Shown: positions 1 to 8,783, counted from the stretch's first letter. The stretch: 64,000 nt of DNA from Actinoplanes sp. TFC3 (GCF_001553785.1 NZ_LOJP01000001.1:4513000-4576999), one strand, 5' to 3'. Made by a program: numbers and translations. The notes: generated by a model not told the origin, from the letters alone.

Positions 1-513
1 GGCAGGGAAGGGGGCGTCCACCAGGGGTGCGTTGCCGATTTCGTTGCCGGCTGCTTCTTCGATGGCGCCGGGGAGCGGGAGTTCGGGGCCGCTGCCGATG
101 TCGGTGGGGTCGGGGGTTTCTTCGCCGGGGATTTCTTGCGGCGCGTCGACGGTGGCGGGGCCTTCGCTCTCGCCGGGCAGGGGCGGGAGTCCCGGCGGTG
201 CGCTGGTGCCGCCTTCGGCCGGGTTCGCGCCTTCGAAGGCCGGGTCGAAGTCGTCGTCATCCTCGGACAGACCGGATTCCGACACCTGATCGCCGTCACC
301 CCGGGCCACCGGCTCGGAGGCTGCCTGGCTGGTGGCATCGACCGGCGCCGAGGAGTCCGGCAACTCCGGTTCGCCGGGGTCGTCCAGGTCGTCTACTTCG
401 CTGGCGCGGTGAGCGGCCGCGTACTCCGGGTCTGGTCTGCGGGCGGTGCGTTCCCACGGCGGGACCCACGAGGCTGCCTGGGCGGCCAGGGATTCGGGGC
501 GCTCGTCGCTCAT
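1..513 (-). CDS. scpB: ScpB, segregation and condensation protein B (N-terminal part, cut by window edge)
   Basis: The reading frame opens with ATG at 513 and runs off the left edge, giving 171 codons. Its ATG overlaps the scpA stop as ATGA, so the two are translationally coupled. ScpB is the winged-helix partner that joins ScpA to the SMC ATPase in chromosome condensation. The visible part is not the conserved wHTH fold. It is an acidic, Pro/Glu/Asp-rich extension that starts MSDERPESLAAQ and contains an SEDDDDFD run. The name therefore rests on gene order, since scpB follows scpA in most actinobacteria. A long disordered N-terminus would be an addition to the usual ~200-residue protein. The conserved domain should lie to the left of the window. 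Confidence 0.62.
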   Translation of the reverse strand, partial: MSDERPESLAAQAASWVPPWERTARRPDPEYAAAHRASEVDDLDDPGEPELPDSSAPVDATSQAASEPVARGDGDQVSESGLSEDDDDFDPAFEGANPAEGGTSAPPGLPPLPGESEGPATVDAPQEIPGEETPDPTDIGSGPELPLPGAIEEAAGNEIGNAPLVDAPFPA

Positions 514-1559
514 CGCTCGTCCTCTTCGTCGTCGTGCTCGTCGATCTCTTCCAGCGTCTCGATACCCACGTCCGGCCCGAGGAAAGCAGCGGCGTCCGGG
601 TCGGAGAAAGGCTCAAGGGAAGCGGAGCCCGGGTCGCCGGGGAGGTCGCTGGCGGCGGTGTCCGGTTCGGGCGGCGTTCCTTCGTAGTCGTCGATGTCCA
701 GCTCGCCGCCGACCTTTTCGCCGCCGATCCAGCGGATGGTCAGTTCGTCCAGGGCCACCGGCTGGTCGAAGTCGACCAGGCCTTCGCGGTACAGCTCCAG
801 CAGGGCCAGGAACCGCGCCACCACCTCGAGGGTGTTCTCGCAGTCGGCGACCAGCAGGCTGAACGTGGCCGTCCCGGCTCGGCGGAGGCGGTCGCGGATC
901 AGCGTGGCGTGTTCGCGGACGCTGACGCGTACCTGGTGGATATGTGCGATTGAGACCTGGGGCGGGCCTGGTTTGGGGGTGAATTGTTTGATCGCCAGTT
1001 TGAGCAGGCGCTCGGGGCCGATGCCCAGGACGAGTTCGGGCAGGGCTTCGGCGTAGCGGGCTTCCAGGGTGACCAGGCGGGGCCAGCGGCGGGCGCCGAG
1101 GCCTTCAAGGTCGGCGATGTGCGAGGCCGCTTCCTTGTAGGCCTTGTACTGCAGAAGCCGGGCGAACAGCAGGTCGCGGGCTTCGAGCAGGGCCAGGTCC
1201 TCTTCGTCCTCGACCTCGGCAGCGGGCAGCAGCCGGTCGGCCTTGAGGTCGAGCAGGGTGGCCGCGACCAGCAGAAACTCGCTGGCCTCGCCCAGGTCCC
1301 AGTCGTCGCCCATGGCGCGGATGTAGGCGATGAAGTCGTCGGTGACCTGGTGCAGCGCCACCTCGGTGACGTCGAGTTTGTGTTTGCCGATCAGCTGCAG
1401 CAGCAGGTCGAAGGGGCCTTCGAAGTTTGACAGGCGCACCTTGAACTTGCCGTCGTCGACCTCATCCACGGGTACGTCCGGGGTGACAGCGGGTGGGGTG
1501 TCAGCAGAAGGCACGTGCTGACCGTAGACCACGGGTTCGACAAGTTGTTCCTGGCTCAT
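510..1559 (-). CDS. scpA: ScpA, segregation and condensation protein A
   Basis: ScpA is the kleisin subunit of the SMC-ScpAB condensin that compacts and separates sister chromosomes. The protein is about 349 residues. After a ~38-residue acidic leader it has the family motif KVRLSNFEGPFDLLLQLI, then the helical segment DFIAYIRAMGDDWDLGEASE and LLVAATLLDLKADRLLP, typical of the N-terminal SMC-neck-binding domain. The C-terminal part contains the expected winged-helix region followed by an acidic tail ending in a DEHDDEED-type run. ATG at 1559 is preferred over a TTG one codon upstream. The stop overlaps the next gene as ATGA. A 130 bp gap with a terminator separates it from the sigma/membrane-protein operon on its 5' side. 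Confidence 0.95.
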   Translation of the reverse strand: MSQEQLVEPVVYGQHVPSADTPPAVTPDVPVDEVDDGKFKVRLSNFEGPFDLLLQLIGKHKLDVTEVALHQVTDDFIAYIRAMGDDWDLGEASEFLLVAATLLDLKADRLLPAAEVEDEEDLALLEARDLLFARLLQYKAYKEAASHIADLEGLGARRWPRLVTLEARYAEALPELVLGIGPERLLKLAIKQFTPKPGPPQVSIAHIHQVRVSVREHATLIRDRLRRAGTATFSLLVADCENTLEVVARFLALLELYREGLVDFDQPVALDELTIRWIGGEKVGGELDIDDYEGTPPEPDTAASDLPGDPGSASLEPFSDPDAAAFLGPDVGIETLEEIDEHDDEEDER

Positions 1560-1636
1560 CAACTCGTCCCCGTCCGCTGAAGATGCTGATCATCAAGGTC
1601 AACGGGCGAATGTGACAACCGGTAACTGTGGCCGTA

Positions 1637-1673
1637 CGGAAAATAAGGGCCGGACCCCCGAAGGCCCGGCCCT
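1637..1673 (-). terminator. Rho-independent terminator after the sigma/anti-sigma-like operon
   Basis: On the minus strand an AGGGCCGG arm (1666-1673) pairs with CCGGCCCT (1646-1653). The loop carries a TTCG tetraloop, and the stem is followed by TTATTTT. It lies 17 bp beyond the stop of the gene ending at 1690. It would stop transcription from that operon before scpA. Confidence 0.8.
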
Positions 1674-1689
1674 GGCACGCGATGAAGCG

Positions 1690-2457
1690 TCAGCCGGCGG
1701 ACTGCGTGGCGTCCTTGAGCACGTGCGCGGCGGCGGTGAATTCGATCATCTGCTCCTGGGTGAGGCCGATACCGTTCCAGAACTGGACCTGCAGGTAGCG
1801 GCCGTCGGGCTGCTCGACCGAGATCGTGCTGGCGACATCACCGGTGTCCTTGCTCAGCGACAGCACGCCGTCGTGGTCACCGACCTTGATCTTCGTGCCT
1901 TGCGGCGCTTCGGTGGCGTCCTTGGAGTTCAGCGCCACCCCGATCTTGCCGACGAAGCTGTACGGGTCGCCCATGGAGTTGGCCTCGGCCGACGACGCGG
2001 GGCGGGGCCGGGAGCTGGGATCGGTGCTGGGGCCGGCGCTGGAGTCGAGGCGCGTGGAGCCGGGCAGCGGGTGGCGCGGCGCGAGCAGCAGCAGGCTGTC
2101 GTCGTTGGTCTGCACGAACCAGCCGGTCGGGATCTTGTCGATCGAGAAACCCTTACCCGGCTTGCCGGAGTACGGCACCAGGTGGGTCTCCGGGGCGAGA
2201 GACGGCGCGACGGCGGAGGCAGGAGCGGCGGCGGCAACCTCGGTGCTGCGGCCATGCGTAGCCGGGGAACCACCGGCGGTGAAGACGAAGCCGGCGGCCA
2301 CGGCAACGGCGGTGAGCACACCTCCGCCGGCGGCCTGCAGGGTGCGGCGGCGGCGCAGGGCCTTGCGGCCGCGGCTGAGGTCGTCGGAGATCTGGTCGGC
2401 GGTGGGAGCCATGGCGGGTCCGGCAATCTCCTCGAGGTGGCGGCGCAGGTCGTTCAT
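1690..2457 (-). CDS. Single-pass membrane protein coupled to a SigE-family sigma factor (possible anti-sigma or lipoprotein-like partner)
   Basis: This is a 255-residue protein. Its ATG overlaps the TGA of the upstream sigma gene (ATGA), so the two are made together. Residues 1-40 are cytosolic and basic (DLSRGRKALRRRRTLQ). One hydrophobic segment lies at about 42-62, followed by an Ala/Pro-rich linker and an extracytoplasmic domain. This layout is common for proteins encoded after SigE-like ECF factors in Micromonosporaceae. I do not see a classical zinc anti-sigma HxxxCxxC motif, so an anti-sigma role is inferred only from operon position and topology. A longer reading frame exists upstream, but it runs inside the sigma gene and is not the likely start. 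Confidence 0.75.
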   Translation of the reverse strand: MNDLRRHLEEIAGPAMAPTADQISDDLSRGRKALRRRRTLQAAGGGVLTAVAVAAGFVFTAGGSPATHGRSTEVAAAAPASAVAPSLAPETHLVPYSGKPGKGFSIDKIPTGWFVQTNDDSLLLLAPRHPLPGSTRLDSSAGPSTDPSSRPRPASSAEANSMGDPYSFVGKIGVALNSKDATEAPQGTKIKVGDHDGVLSLSKDTGDVASTISVEQPDGRYLQVQFWNGIGLTQEQMIEFTAAAHVLKDATQSAG

Positions 2458-3029
2458 GGGGTTACTCCTTGGGCAAGAAAGGGCTTCGGCTCGAGGACGG
2501 TGCGCAGCCGGTCGAGAGCGCGGGCGGTCTGGCTCTTGACGGTGCCCTGCGAGCAGCCGAGCGCGTCCGCGGTCTCGGCGATGTCCAGGTCGTACAGGTA
2601 GCGGAACACCACGGCGGCGCGCATACGCGGGCCGAGCTTCTGCAGCGCGGCCCGCAGGTCGTCTCCGAGGTGTTCGCTGCCGGGGTCCGCGGCGGTGCGG
2701 TCGGGTAGTTCGGCTACCGGCCGCTCGCGGCGCCACCACAACCGGCGGCGTTCGTCGATCAGGGCGTTGACCAGGGTGCGCCGCACGTACGCGTCCGGAT
2801 TGTCGGCTCTTCTCACCGACGACCAGGACACGTACAGCTTGGTCAGGGTCGACTGCACCAGGTCTTCCGCAAGGTGCGCGTCGCCCGCTGTCAGCAGCGT
2901 CGCGGTGCGCACCAACTCGGCACGACGGGCGAGCACGAACTGATGGAACTGCTCATCTCGCTCGGATCGGCCCGAGCCTTCGTCTCGTCTCACCTCCCCC
3001 CGACGAATGCGATCGCGGGAAGGTTGCAT
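2454..3029 (-). CDS. SigE-family ECF RNA polymerase sigma factor
   Basis: This is a 191-residue group IV sigma factor. Sigma region 2 is at about residues 27-95 (LVRTATLLTAGDAHLAEDLVQSTL, then the -10 recognition helix with NPDAYVRRTLVNALIDERRR). Sigma region 4 is at about 115-180, with the helix-turn-helix DIAETADALGCSQGTVKSQT. The GTVKSQ ending and the RRTLVNALIDERRR signature fit the SigE-like subfamily widespread in actinobacteria. The reading frame extends to 3059, but that start would overlap the preceding gene, whose stop is at 3038. The ATG at 3029 avoids this. The downstream membrane protein is translationally coupled. The stimulus cannot be deduced from sequence. Confidence 0.88.
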   Translation of the reverse strand: MQPSRDRIRRGEVRRDEGSGRSERDEQFHQFVLARRAELVRTATLLTAGDAHLAEDLVQSTLTKLYVSWSSVRRADNPDAYVRRTLVNALIDERRRLWWRRERPVAELPDRTAADPGSEHLGDDLRAALQKLGPRMRAAVVFRYLYDLDIAETADALGCSQGTVKSQTARALDRLRTVLEPKPFLAQGVTP

Positions 3030-3037
3030 GCCGTGGC

Positions 3038-4873
3038 TCACGATTGCGGCCAGATCCACACGTCGAGGTTCTTCTGCCCCGGCCCGAGCAGTTCCTGCAG
3101 CAAGGTGCGGACGTTCGCATTACCCGGTTCGTCCCGTAACACCAGCACTCCGGCGCGATACCGGGTGATGTCACCGCGGACGTCGGTCTTCTGTTTGTCG
3201 CTGACGGTGGGCACCTTGTTGTCCTTGATGGTCTTGTCGACCAGTTTGGTCAGGGTGCTCCATTCCGCACCGGACAGTCCGTGGCCGTCCTTGCCGGGGC
3301 CGAGGAAATAGCCCTCCGGAATCGCAAAGTCCTGTGTCCACGCCGCCCAGCCCAGCGTTTCGCGTCCGCTCCACCGGTTCGGCACCGGCAACGGCATCAG
3401 CGATTGCCCGTCGCCGACATACGGCCGCCACGCCCCGGACGTGATGAACAACGGCGGCCGCGGATCCTCAACCGCCGGCAACGGTTTCGGAATCAACGGC
3501 ACGAGAGCCGCGATCACCAGCAGGCCCGCGGTCACGGACGCGGCTTTTACCAGCAGATTTCTTCTATCCGGTACGGCCGCAGCGGCGTCGAAGATCAGCG
3601 CCACCATCAGCGCGAACACCCCGGCCACGGCAAACGTCAGCCGGCTCGGCGTGAGCAGCCCGAGCACCGGCAGATCATCGGGAATCCAATGCCACGGCCC
3701 GGGAATCGCGGTGTACTCCCCCATCCAGCGCACCTTGGGCCCCATCGCCATGACAGCAAAGACCACACCGACAACCAACGCGACGCGTACGACCACAGAG
3801 CGCCACATCAACGTCAGGAACCCGAGCACCACCACCGTGGTCAACGGCCACCCGAACCAGCTGTTCTGCTCCGGGTGACCCATCGTTTTCTCCACGCCCG
3901 GGTCACCGAAAACGGTGTCGCGTGCGAAGTAGAAATAGGTGCCCAGGTCCTCGCCCCACGAGTGATAGAGCGGCAGAGCCTCGAACGTCTGCGGACCCTT
4001 GAACTGAAACCACACCGGGTACGCCACCAGCGCCCCAGCCACCACCACGCTCACCGCCGAGGCCAGCACGAACGGCTTCACCCGGTGCAGAGCAGCTCGC
4101 GGGCTCAACGCCGCATAAGCGAGCACCCCGATCACGCAGGCGCCCGCGGTGACCACCAGCATTTCCTCGTTGACGAACACCTGATAGGTGATCAGCAATC
4201 CCAGAATGATGCCGTCGCGCAGCCATTTCCCGGTGACCCCGAGCCGGAACACCAGAACCACAAGAAACGGCAACGCGAAGTTACTGGCGAAGTTGGGCTG
4301 GCCGTTCGCGTGGTGCACCACTCCCGGCGCGAACCCGGCGAACGCCCCGCCCAGAAACGCCGCACCCCGCGAACGGACCACCCATTTCCGCAGCACCCAG
4401 TACGCCGAGAACGCCGTACCGGCCAACGCGAGAACCATCCACACCAGGTACGTCACCCGCGCGCCGACCAGCATGGTCACCGGCGCCAGCGGCAGCGTCA
4501 CCCCGAGCACCGAGGTGTTGGCCATCATGTTCACCCCGGCCGGATAGTTCTGCCGCGTCGAGAACAGCGGGTTCTCCCAGTGCCGGATCGAGTACGCACC
4601 GTGATTGAGCAGCCACTGGAACCAGGTGTTGTCGTTGGCGAGGTGCCCGGAGACCCGCTCGTTGGGGTGCCCCAGCCAGTTCGCCATGACCAGCAGACCC
4701 AGCCCGATGAAGACCAGCGCGACCGCGACGTGCCAGGGCCAGCGCCGCGGCTTCGTCTCCGGCGCGGTGCCGGCGGCGTCCACCTGTTCCCCGGTCGCGT
4801 CGCTGGTCAGCGTCGGCTGAGCGGTCACAGTCGGTGGCCTGCCTTTCCGGATCCGGGGGCGATGAGCGTCCAT
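3038..4873 (-). CDS. Large polytopic membrane protein, GT-C glycosyltransferase-like
   Basis: The protein is 611 residues with a ~45-residue cytosolic leader, then roughly ten to twelve hydrophobic segments, and a ~140-residue soluble C-terminal part. After the first membrane span there is a conserved-looking extracytoplasmic loop (ANDNTWFQWLLNHGAYSI, then PLFSTRQNYPAGVNMMANTS). This resembles the first loop of polyprenyl-phosphate-sugar-dependent GT-C and YfhO-type enzymes, where acidic residues catalyse transfer. The exact donor and acceptor cannot be told. It would sit in the cytoplasmic membrane and may glycosylate a lipid or surface polymer. The ATG at 4873 is used; a GTG about 14 codons later is also possible. 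The gene stands alone just upstream of the sigma gene. Confidence 0.7.
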   Translation of the reverse strand: MDAHRPRIRKGRPPTVTAQPTLTSDATGEQVDAAGTAPETKPRRWPWHVAVALVFIGLGLLVMANWLGHPNERVSGHLANDNTWFQWLLNHGAYSIRHWENPLFSTRQNYPAGVNMMANTSVLGVTLPLAPVTMLVGARVTYLVWMVLALAGTAFSAYWVLRKWVVRSRGAAFLGGAFAGFAPGVVHHANGQPNFASNFALPFLVVLVFRLGVTGKWLRDGIILGLLITYQVFVNEEMLVVTAGACVIGVLAYAALSPRAALHRVKPFVLASAVSVVVAGALVAYPVWFQFKGPQTFEALPLYHSWGEDLGTYFYFARDTVFGDPGVEKTMGHPEQNSWFGWPLTTVVVLGFLTLMWRSVVVRVALVVGVVFAVMAMGPKVRWMGEYTAIPGPWHWIPDDLPVLGLLTPSRLTFAVAGVFALMVALIFDAAAAVPDRRNLLVKAASVTAGLLVIAALVPLIPKPLPAVEDPRPPLFITSGAWRPYVGDGQSLMPLPVPNRWSGRETLGWAAWTQDFAIPEGYFLGPGKDGHGLSGAEWSTLTKLVDKTIKDNKVPTVSDKQKTDVRGDITRYRAGVLVLRDEPGNANVRTLLQELLGPGQKNLDVWIWPQS

Positions 4874-5058
4874 GATTTTGGCGCACCCGCACCCGTGTCA
4901 ACCTCAGCCGCTTCAGCCGCGCGACCGGTGTCAGACAGATGAGCAGGCCCGGACGTGGCGGCGTCCGGGTCTGCCTTCCTTGAGACGTCATGGACGCCGC
5001 CGCGGTTGCACCAATCGCCCGGGAAACTGCAAAACGATCGCCCCGGTAGGTTGTGGAC

Positions 5059-5514
5059 ATGACCGACGTGCGGCTGGAGCCGATGACCGAGGGTGAGTAC
5101 CAGCCGTGGCGCGCCGACGCCGAGGCGCACTACGCGCAGAGTGTCGCCGCCTCGGGCCAGTCGGCGCAGGAGGCGGCCCGCAGCGCCGCCGACACCTTCA
5201 CCCGGCTGCTGCCCGACGAGTTCGCCACCGCCGGCAACCATTTCTGGTACGCCTACGACGGTGACCGGCGGGTCGGCTTTCTCTGGATCACCGTGACCCG
5301 CGGCACCGCGTTCGTGTACGACATCGCCGTCGAACCCGACGTCCGCCGCCGGGGCTACGGGCGCGCCATCATGCTGGCCGCCGAACGCTGGTGCCACGAC
5401 ACCGCGCTGACCCGGATCGGCCTGCACGTCTTCGCCCACAACACCGGTGCCCGCGCCCTCTACGAACAACTCGGGTTCGCCGAGACCGGCCGCACCATGG
5501 CCAAGGAGCTGTAG
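5059..5514 (+). CDS. GNAT-family N-acetyltransferase
   Basis: This is a 151-residue protein covering one complete GNAT domain. Motif A, which binds acetyl-CoA, reads YDIAVEPDVRRRGYGRAIM (about residues 89-107, RRxGxG/A type). Motif B lies at the C-terminus with HVFAHNTGARALYEQLGF, the usual N..A..LYE..GF signature. GNAT enzymes transfer acetyl from acetyl-CoA to amines of small molecules or protein N-termini; the substrate here is unknown. ATG at 5059 is preferred to the GTG two codons upstream. It converges on the response-regulator gene with only ~16 bp between stops. Confidence 0.9.
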   Translation: MTDVRLEPMTEGEYQPWRADAEAHYAQSVAASGQSAQEAARSAADTFTRLLPDEFATAGNHFWYAYDGDRRVGFLWITVTRGTAFVYDIAVEPDVRRRGYGRAIMLAAERWCHDTALTRIGLHVFAHNTGARALYEQLGFAETGRTMAKEL

Positions 5515-5530
5515 GCGCGCGACCCGGCGT

Positions 5531-6157
5531 TCAGGCGCCGTGCGCGAACAGCGCCAGCCGTACCCGGTTGGGGCTGCCGGTCTTGGCCATCAGGCTGGTC
5601 ACGTGCGACTTCACCGTGGTCACGCCGATGTGCAGGCGGTCGGCGATCTCGGTGTTGCTCAGGCCCTCCCCCACGAGCTGCAGCACATCGCGTTCGCGGG
5701 CGGTCAGCCCGGTCACCACCCGCGGCGCTCCCGCGCGGGCGTGGACGGCCCGGTTGACCAGCCGGCTCAGCACGGCCTGGCTGAACGGGCTGTCCCCTGC
5801 CGCCGCGCGCCGGATACCGTCGAGCAGGTCCTCGGGTGAGGCGTCCTTGAGCAGGAAGCCGCAGGCCCCCGCAGTTAGCGCCGGGTACAGGTGTTCGTCG
5901 TCGCCGAAGGTGGTGAGGACCAGGACGCGGGCGGCGGGGCGGGCGGCGAGGATGCGGCCGGTGGCGGTGATGCCGTCGAGGCCGGGCATGCGCAGGTCCA
6001 TGACGATGAGGTCGGGAGTGAGGCGTTCGGCCAGGGTCACGGCGTCGCGGCCGTTGCCGGCTTCGCCGACGACTTCCATGTCGCTCTGGGCGTCGCACAA
6101 CATCTTCAGCCCGGCCCGGATCAACGGCTGATCATCCACCAGCAACACCCGGATCAC
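5531..6157 (-). CDS. LuxR/NarL-family response regulator
   Basis: The receiver domain (about residues 1-120) opens IRVLLVDDQPLIRAGL. It has the acidic pair DD, the phospho-acceptor Asp in DLIVMDLRMPGLDG, the conserved Thr in VLVLTTF and the Lys in FLLKDASPEDL. A LuxR-type helix-turn-helix (about 145-205) contains LTARERDVLQLVGEGLSNTEIADRL and TTVKSHV. It pairs with the histidine kinase encoded immediately upstream on the same strand. The GTG at 6157 places the start just before the first beta strand and has a GGGTGG box. A GTG at 6178 is the alternative. It is the last gene of a four-gene unit. Confidence 0.93.
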   Translation of the reverse strand: MIRVLLVDDQPLIRAGLKMLCDAQSDMEVVGEAGNGRDAVTLAERLTPDLIVMDLRMPGLDGITATGRILAARPAARVLVLTTFGDDEHLYPALTAGACGFLLKDASPEDLLDGIRRAAAGDSPFSQAVLSRLVNRAVHARAGAPRVVTGLTARERDVLQLVGEGLSNTEIADRLHIGVTTVKSHVTSLMAKTGSPNRVRLALFAHGA

Positions 6158-6215
6158 GCGACCACCCGCATTCCGCACCCGCGAGACGCCGGCGCCGGCG
6201 CCGGGACAGACTGGA

Positions 6216-7391
6216 TCATGCGGTCACCCGCGGGAGCAGGGTGCGAACCCGCCAGCCGCCGCCGTCGGGCCCGGCTTCAAGGTGACCACCCAGCAGTGAC
6301 ACCCGTTCGCGCATGCCGGTCAGCCCGTGCCCGCCGCCCGGAGGCACCGACGGCGCCGATCCGCGCCCGTCGTCCACCACTTCCCAGGTGACATCGCCGT
6401 CGGTGACGGCCACGGTCAGCCGTACCCGGGTCGCCGCGCCCGCGTGTTTGGCCACGTTCGTCAACGCCTCGTGGGTCAGGCGCAGCACCGCCAGTCCGCG
6501 TACCGCATCCAGGCTGCCCACCGATTCGTCGATGTCGGCGTCCACGATCAGCCCGGCGCCGCGGGCCCGTTCCACCGCACCGTCGAGGGCGGCGGGCAGC
6601 GCGGACGGTTCGATCGCGGTGAGCGAGGCGTCACCCTGGTCGGCGGCGGGGTCGCGCAGCACCGCGACCACGTTGCGCAGTTCCTCCAGGGCGGTGGTGC
6701 CGGTGGCGTGCACGTCGTCGAACACCTCACGGACCCGCGGGTCCACATCGGGTAGAACGTGGCGGGCCACGCCGACGCGCAGCACCATCGAGGCCACGTG
6801 GTGGGCGACCACGTCGTGCAGTTCGCGGGCGATGGCACCGCGTTCGGTGGCGCGGGCGGCCCGGGCTTCCATCTCGCGCCGGTTCGCGGCTTCGGTGGCG
6901 CGCAGCTCGGCCTGCTGGCTGAGCTGGGTGTTGAAGCGAATGACCGTGCCGAGCAGAAGGGGTACGCCAACCGCGAGCACCAGCCCGTACAGCCGGGCCG
7001 GGAGGGTGGTGATCGGTTCACCCACGGTGCGGCTGAGGTAGATGGCGCTGAGCAGGCCGGCTCCCCACCAGCGCAGGGTGGGCGGACCCCAGATGGTGAT
7101 TTCGAGCAGTGCCCACGCGGCGCCGACCTGGTTGATGGTCGGGTCGTCGAGCAGCACGAGCGCGGCGATCAGCAGCCCGGCCTGCACGCCGAGGTTGAGC
7201 AGGGGCCGTTTGTGCAGCAGCAGCGCGGCGATGAAGGCGACCACCGCGAGCGCCCATTGCGCGCCGCTGACGGCGCGGTGGTCGTGCGAGGAGAACACCA
7301 GGTAGCCGATGCCGCTGAGGTTGAGCAGCAAGGTCCGCGCGAGCGCACCCCGCTTCTCGAACAACCGCCCCAGCCAGTCCACGCCCGTCAC
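6216..7391 (-). CDS. NarL-type sensor histidine kinase
   Basis: The protein is 391 residues. The N-terminal half has about five membrane segments with very short loops, so there is no sizeable extracellular sensor domain. A short coiled region (LRATEAANRREMEARAARA) leads to the HisKA_3 phospho-acceptor box ERGAIARELHDVVAHHV at about residue 190. The HATPase_c domain follows, with the N-box HEALTNVAKHAG, DDGRG and GHGLTGMRERV. It would phosphorylate the response regulator encoded downstream. It starts 2 bp after the stop of the ABA4-like gene, so its signal may be perceived with the two co-encoded membrane proteins. That link is inference from coupling. Confidence 0.92.
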   Translation of the reverse strand: MTGVDWLGRLFEKRGALARTLLLNLSGIGYLVFSSHDHRAVSGAQWALAVVAFIAALLLHKRPLLNLGVQAGLLIAALVLLDDPTINQVGAAWALLEITIWGPPTLRWWGAGLLSAIYLSRTVGEPITTLPARLYGLVLAVGVPLLLGTVIRFNTQLSQQAELRATEAANRREMEARAARATERGAIARELHDVVAHHVASMVLRVGVARHVLPDVDPRVREVFDDVHATGTTALEELRNVVAVLRDPAADQGDASLTAIEPSALPAALDGAVERARGAGLIVDADIDESVGSLDAVRGLAVLRLTHEALTNVAKHAGAATRVRLTVAVTDGDVTWEVVDDGRGSAPSVPPGGGHGLTGMRERVSLLGGHLEAGPDGGGWRVRTLLPRVTA

Positions 7392-7392
7392 C

Positions 7393-7836
7393 TTATGCCG
7401 CGCCCTTCTCTTCCGTACGAGAAGACACCAGACGAGAAGACACCAGCAGATAGGCGAGGTAGCCCAGCGGTCCCAGGAGAATGGTCAGCAGCAGCACCGG
7501 GGCCATGACCAGCGCCGGGATCCCCCGCCGGCGGCTGTCCAGATATGCCCACCGTCCCACGAACAGGTCGAACGCGATCATGTGTGCCCACCCGGCCGTG
7601 GCGCCGTCGGCCGAGCCGAGCAGGTCGCGGACCCCGCCCAGGGTGGGTGAGGTGACCGCGGGCAGCACGTCGGTCAGCGACCCGGCCACCACGATCAGGT
7701 AGATCAGCACGGGTGGCACCGCGATCCACGGTGCGGCGATGATGCGGCGGGTCCAGGACCAGTGCGGCAGCACGATCATCAGCGCCCAGAACGGCGCGGC
7801 CACCGCAAACACCAAGCTGAACAGCACCCCGGTCAT
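7393..7836 (-). CDS. ABA4-like (DUF4281) membrane protein
   Basis: This is a 147-residue polytopic protein with four predicted membrane segments. The signature AHMIAFDLFVGRWAYLDSR near residue 88 and the LGPLGYLAYLL ending match the ABA4-like family, named for a plant protein needed for neoxanthin synthesis. Bacterial members have no settled function. Its ATG overlaps the stop of the upstream membrane-protein gene (ATGA), and the histidine-kinase gene follows within 2 bp. The four genes therefore appear to be one transcript. A role as membrane partner of the kinase is possible but not shown by the sequence. Confidence 0.78.
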   Translation of the reverse strand: MTGVLFSLVFAVAAPFWALMIVLPHWSWTRRIIAAPWIAVPPVLIYLIVVAGSLTDVLPAVTSPTLGGVRDLLGSADGATAGWAHMIAFDLFVGRWAYLDSRRRGIPALVMAPVLLLTILLGPLGYLAYLLVSSRLVSSRTEEKGAA

Positions 7837-8783
7837 GCGAGCTGAGCCTTCCGGTCGCGGCGGCCGGAGGCAAGCACCGCGGCGCCGGCGCCGGCGGTGG
7901 CGGTCAGTACCGCGGCAAAGGCGGTCAGTGTCAGCGCGTCCGGGGCCACCACGGATTGCCCGCGCAGGGCCTGCCAGGTGAGCAGCACGGTGACCGCGGC
8001 GTACGCGGCGCCGGCCACCAGCAGCAGCCGCACCTGGGTCCGCTCGCCCAGCCGTGCGGCAAAGCGCAGCAGCAGCAACGCCAGCAGCGGCAACGCCTGC
8101 AACGCGTGCAGCCCGATGAAGTGCCCGACGCGCAGGTCACCGCCGACGGTGCTCCACCCCAGCACCGGCAGGCCGGGGCCGCCGTCGCGCACGCCGACGC
8201 TGTGTGCTCCCGCCACGCCGTCGACGCCGGGCGCCGCCGTGGGCAGGGTCATCGGTACCGCTGCCGCCATACCCAGCAGTGACAGACCCAGCCCCAGCCG
8301 TACGCCCACCGCAGCGACCCGATCGGCGAGGCGCGCCCGCAGCACCACCACAGCGACCACCACCTGGGCCGCGAACAGCACCATGACCGACGCGCCCATC
8401 GCTGACCACAGCGCCGAGTTGAACGCGCTGGTGGTGTTGAAGTGGCTGGTCTGCCCGCGGGCGGCCTGCAGCACGATGATCAGCATTTCGATGACGCTGG
8501 TTGCCACGATGACCAGGGTGGCCCGCTCGGCGAGGCGGCTGCGCTGGGGCAGCAGGCTCAGCATCCAGGCCAGCGTCGCGGCGTAGAGCACGAACGAGGT
8601 GGAGAACTTGAACGGCTTGAGCCACACCGGCGCGCCGGTGACGATGCGGTCGTCGAGGACCAGACCGGCCAGGGTGACGACGGTGAGCAGGGCCATGGCG
8701 GCGGTGAAGCCCAGCAGCGGACGGTTCCAGGTGGTGCTGCGCGGCGGCGTGGCAACCGGTGGCGCGGTGACGGTTGTGGTCAT
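7833..8783 (-). CDS. Polytopic membrane protein of unknown function, first gene of the two-component operon
   Basis: The 316-residue protein has a Pro/Thr-rich leader and about eight hydrophobic segments. Recognisable short stretches include VWLKPFKFSTSFVLYAATL after span 1 and GHFIGLHALQALPLLALL with two histidines inside or beside a span. I do not recognise a named family. The intramembrane HxxxLH pattern hints at cofactor or metal ligands, which is speculation. Translation starts at ATG 8783, and the stop overlaps the ABA4-like start. It heads the unit membrane protein, ABA4-like protein, histidine kinase, response regulator. Confidence 0.72.
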   Translation of the reverse strand: MTTTVTAPPVATPPRSTTWNRPLLGFTAAMALLTVVTLAGLVLDDRIVTGAPVWLKPFKFSTSFVLYAATLAWMLSLLPQRSRLAERATLVIVATSVIEMLIIVLQAARGQTSHFNTTSAFNSALWSAMGASVMVLFAAQVVVAVVVLRARLADRVAAVGVRLGLGLSLLGMAAAVPMTLPTAAPGVDGVAGAHSVGVRDGGPGLPVLGWSTVGGDLRVGHFIGLHALQALPLLALLLLRFAARLGERTQVRLLLVAGAAYAAVTVLLTWQALRGQSVVAPDALTLTAFAAVLTATAGAGAAVLASGRRDRKAQLA

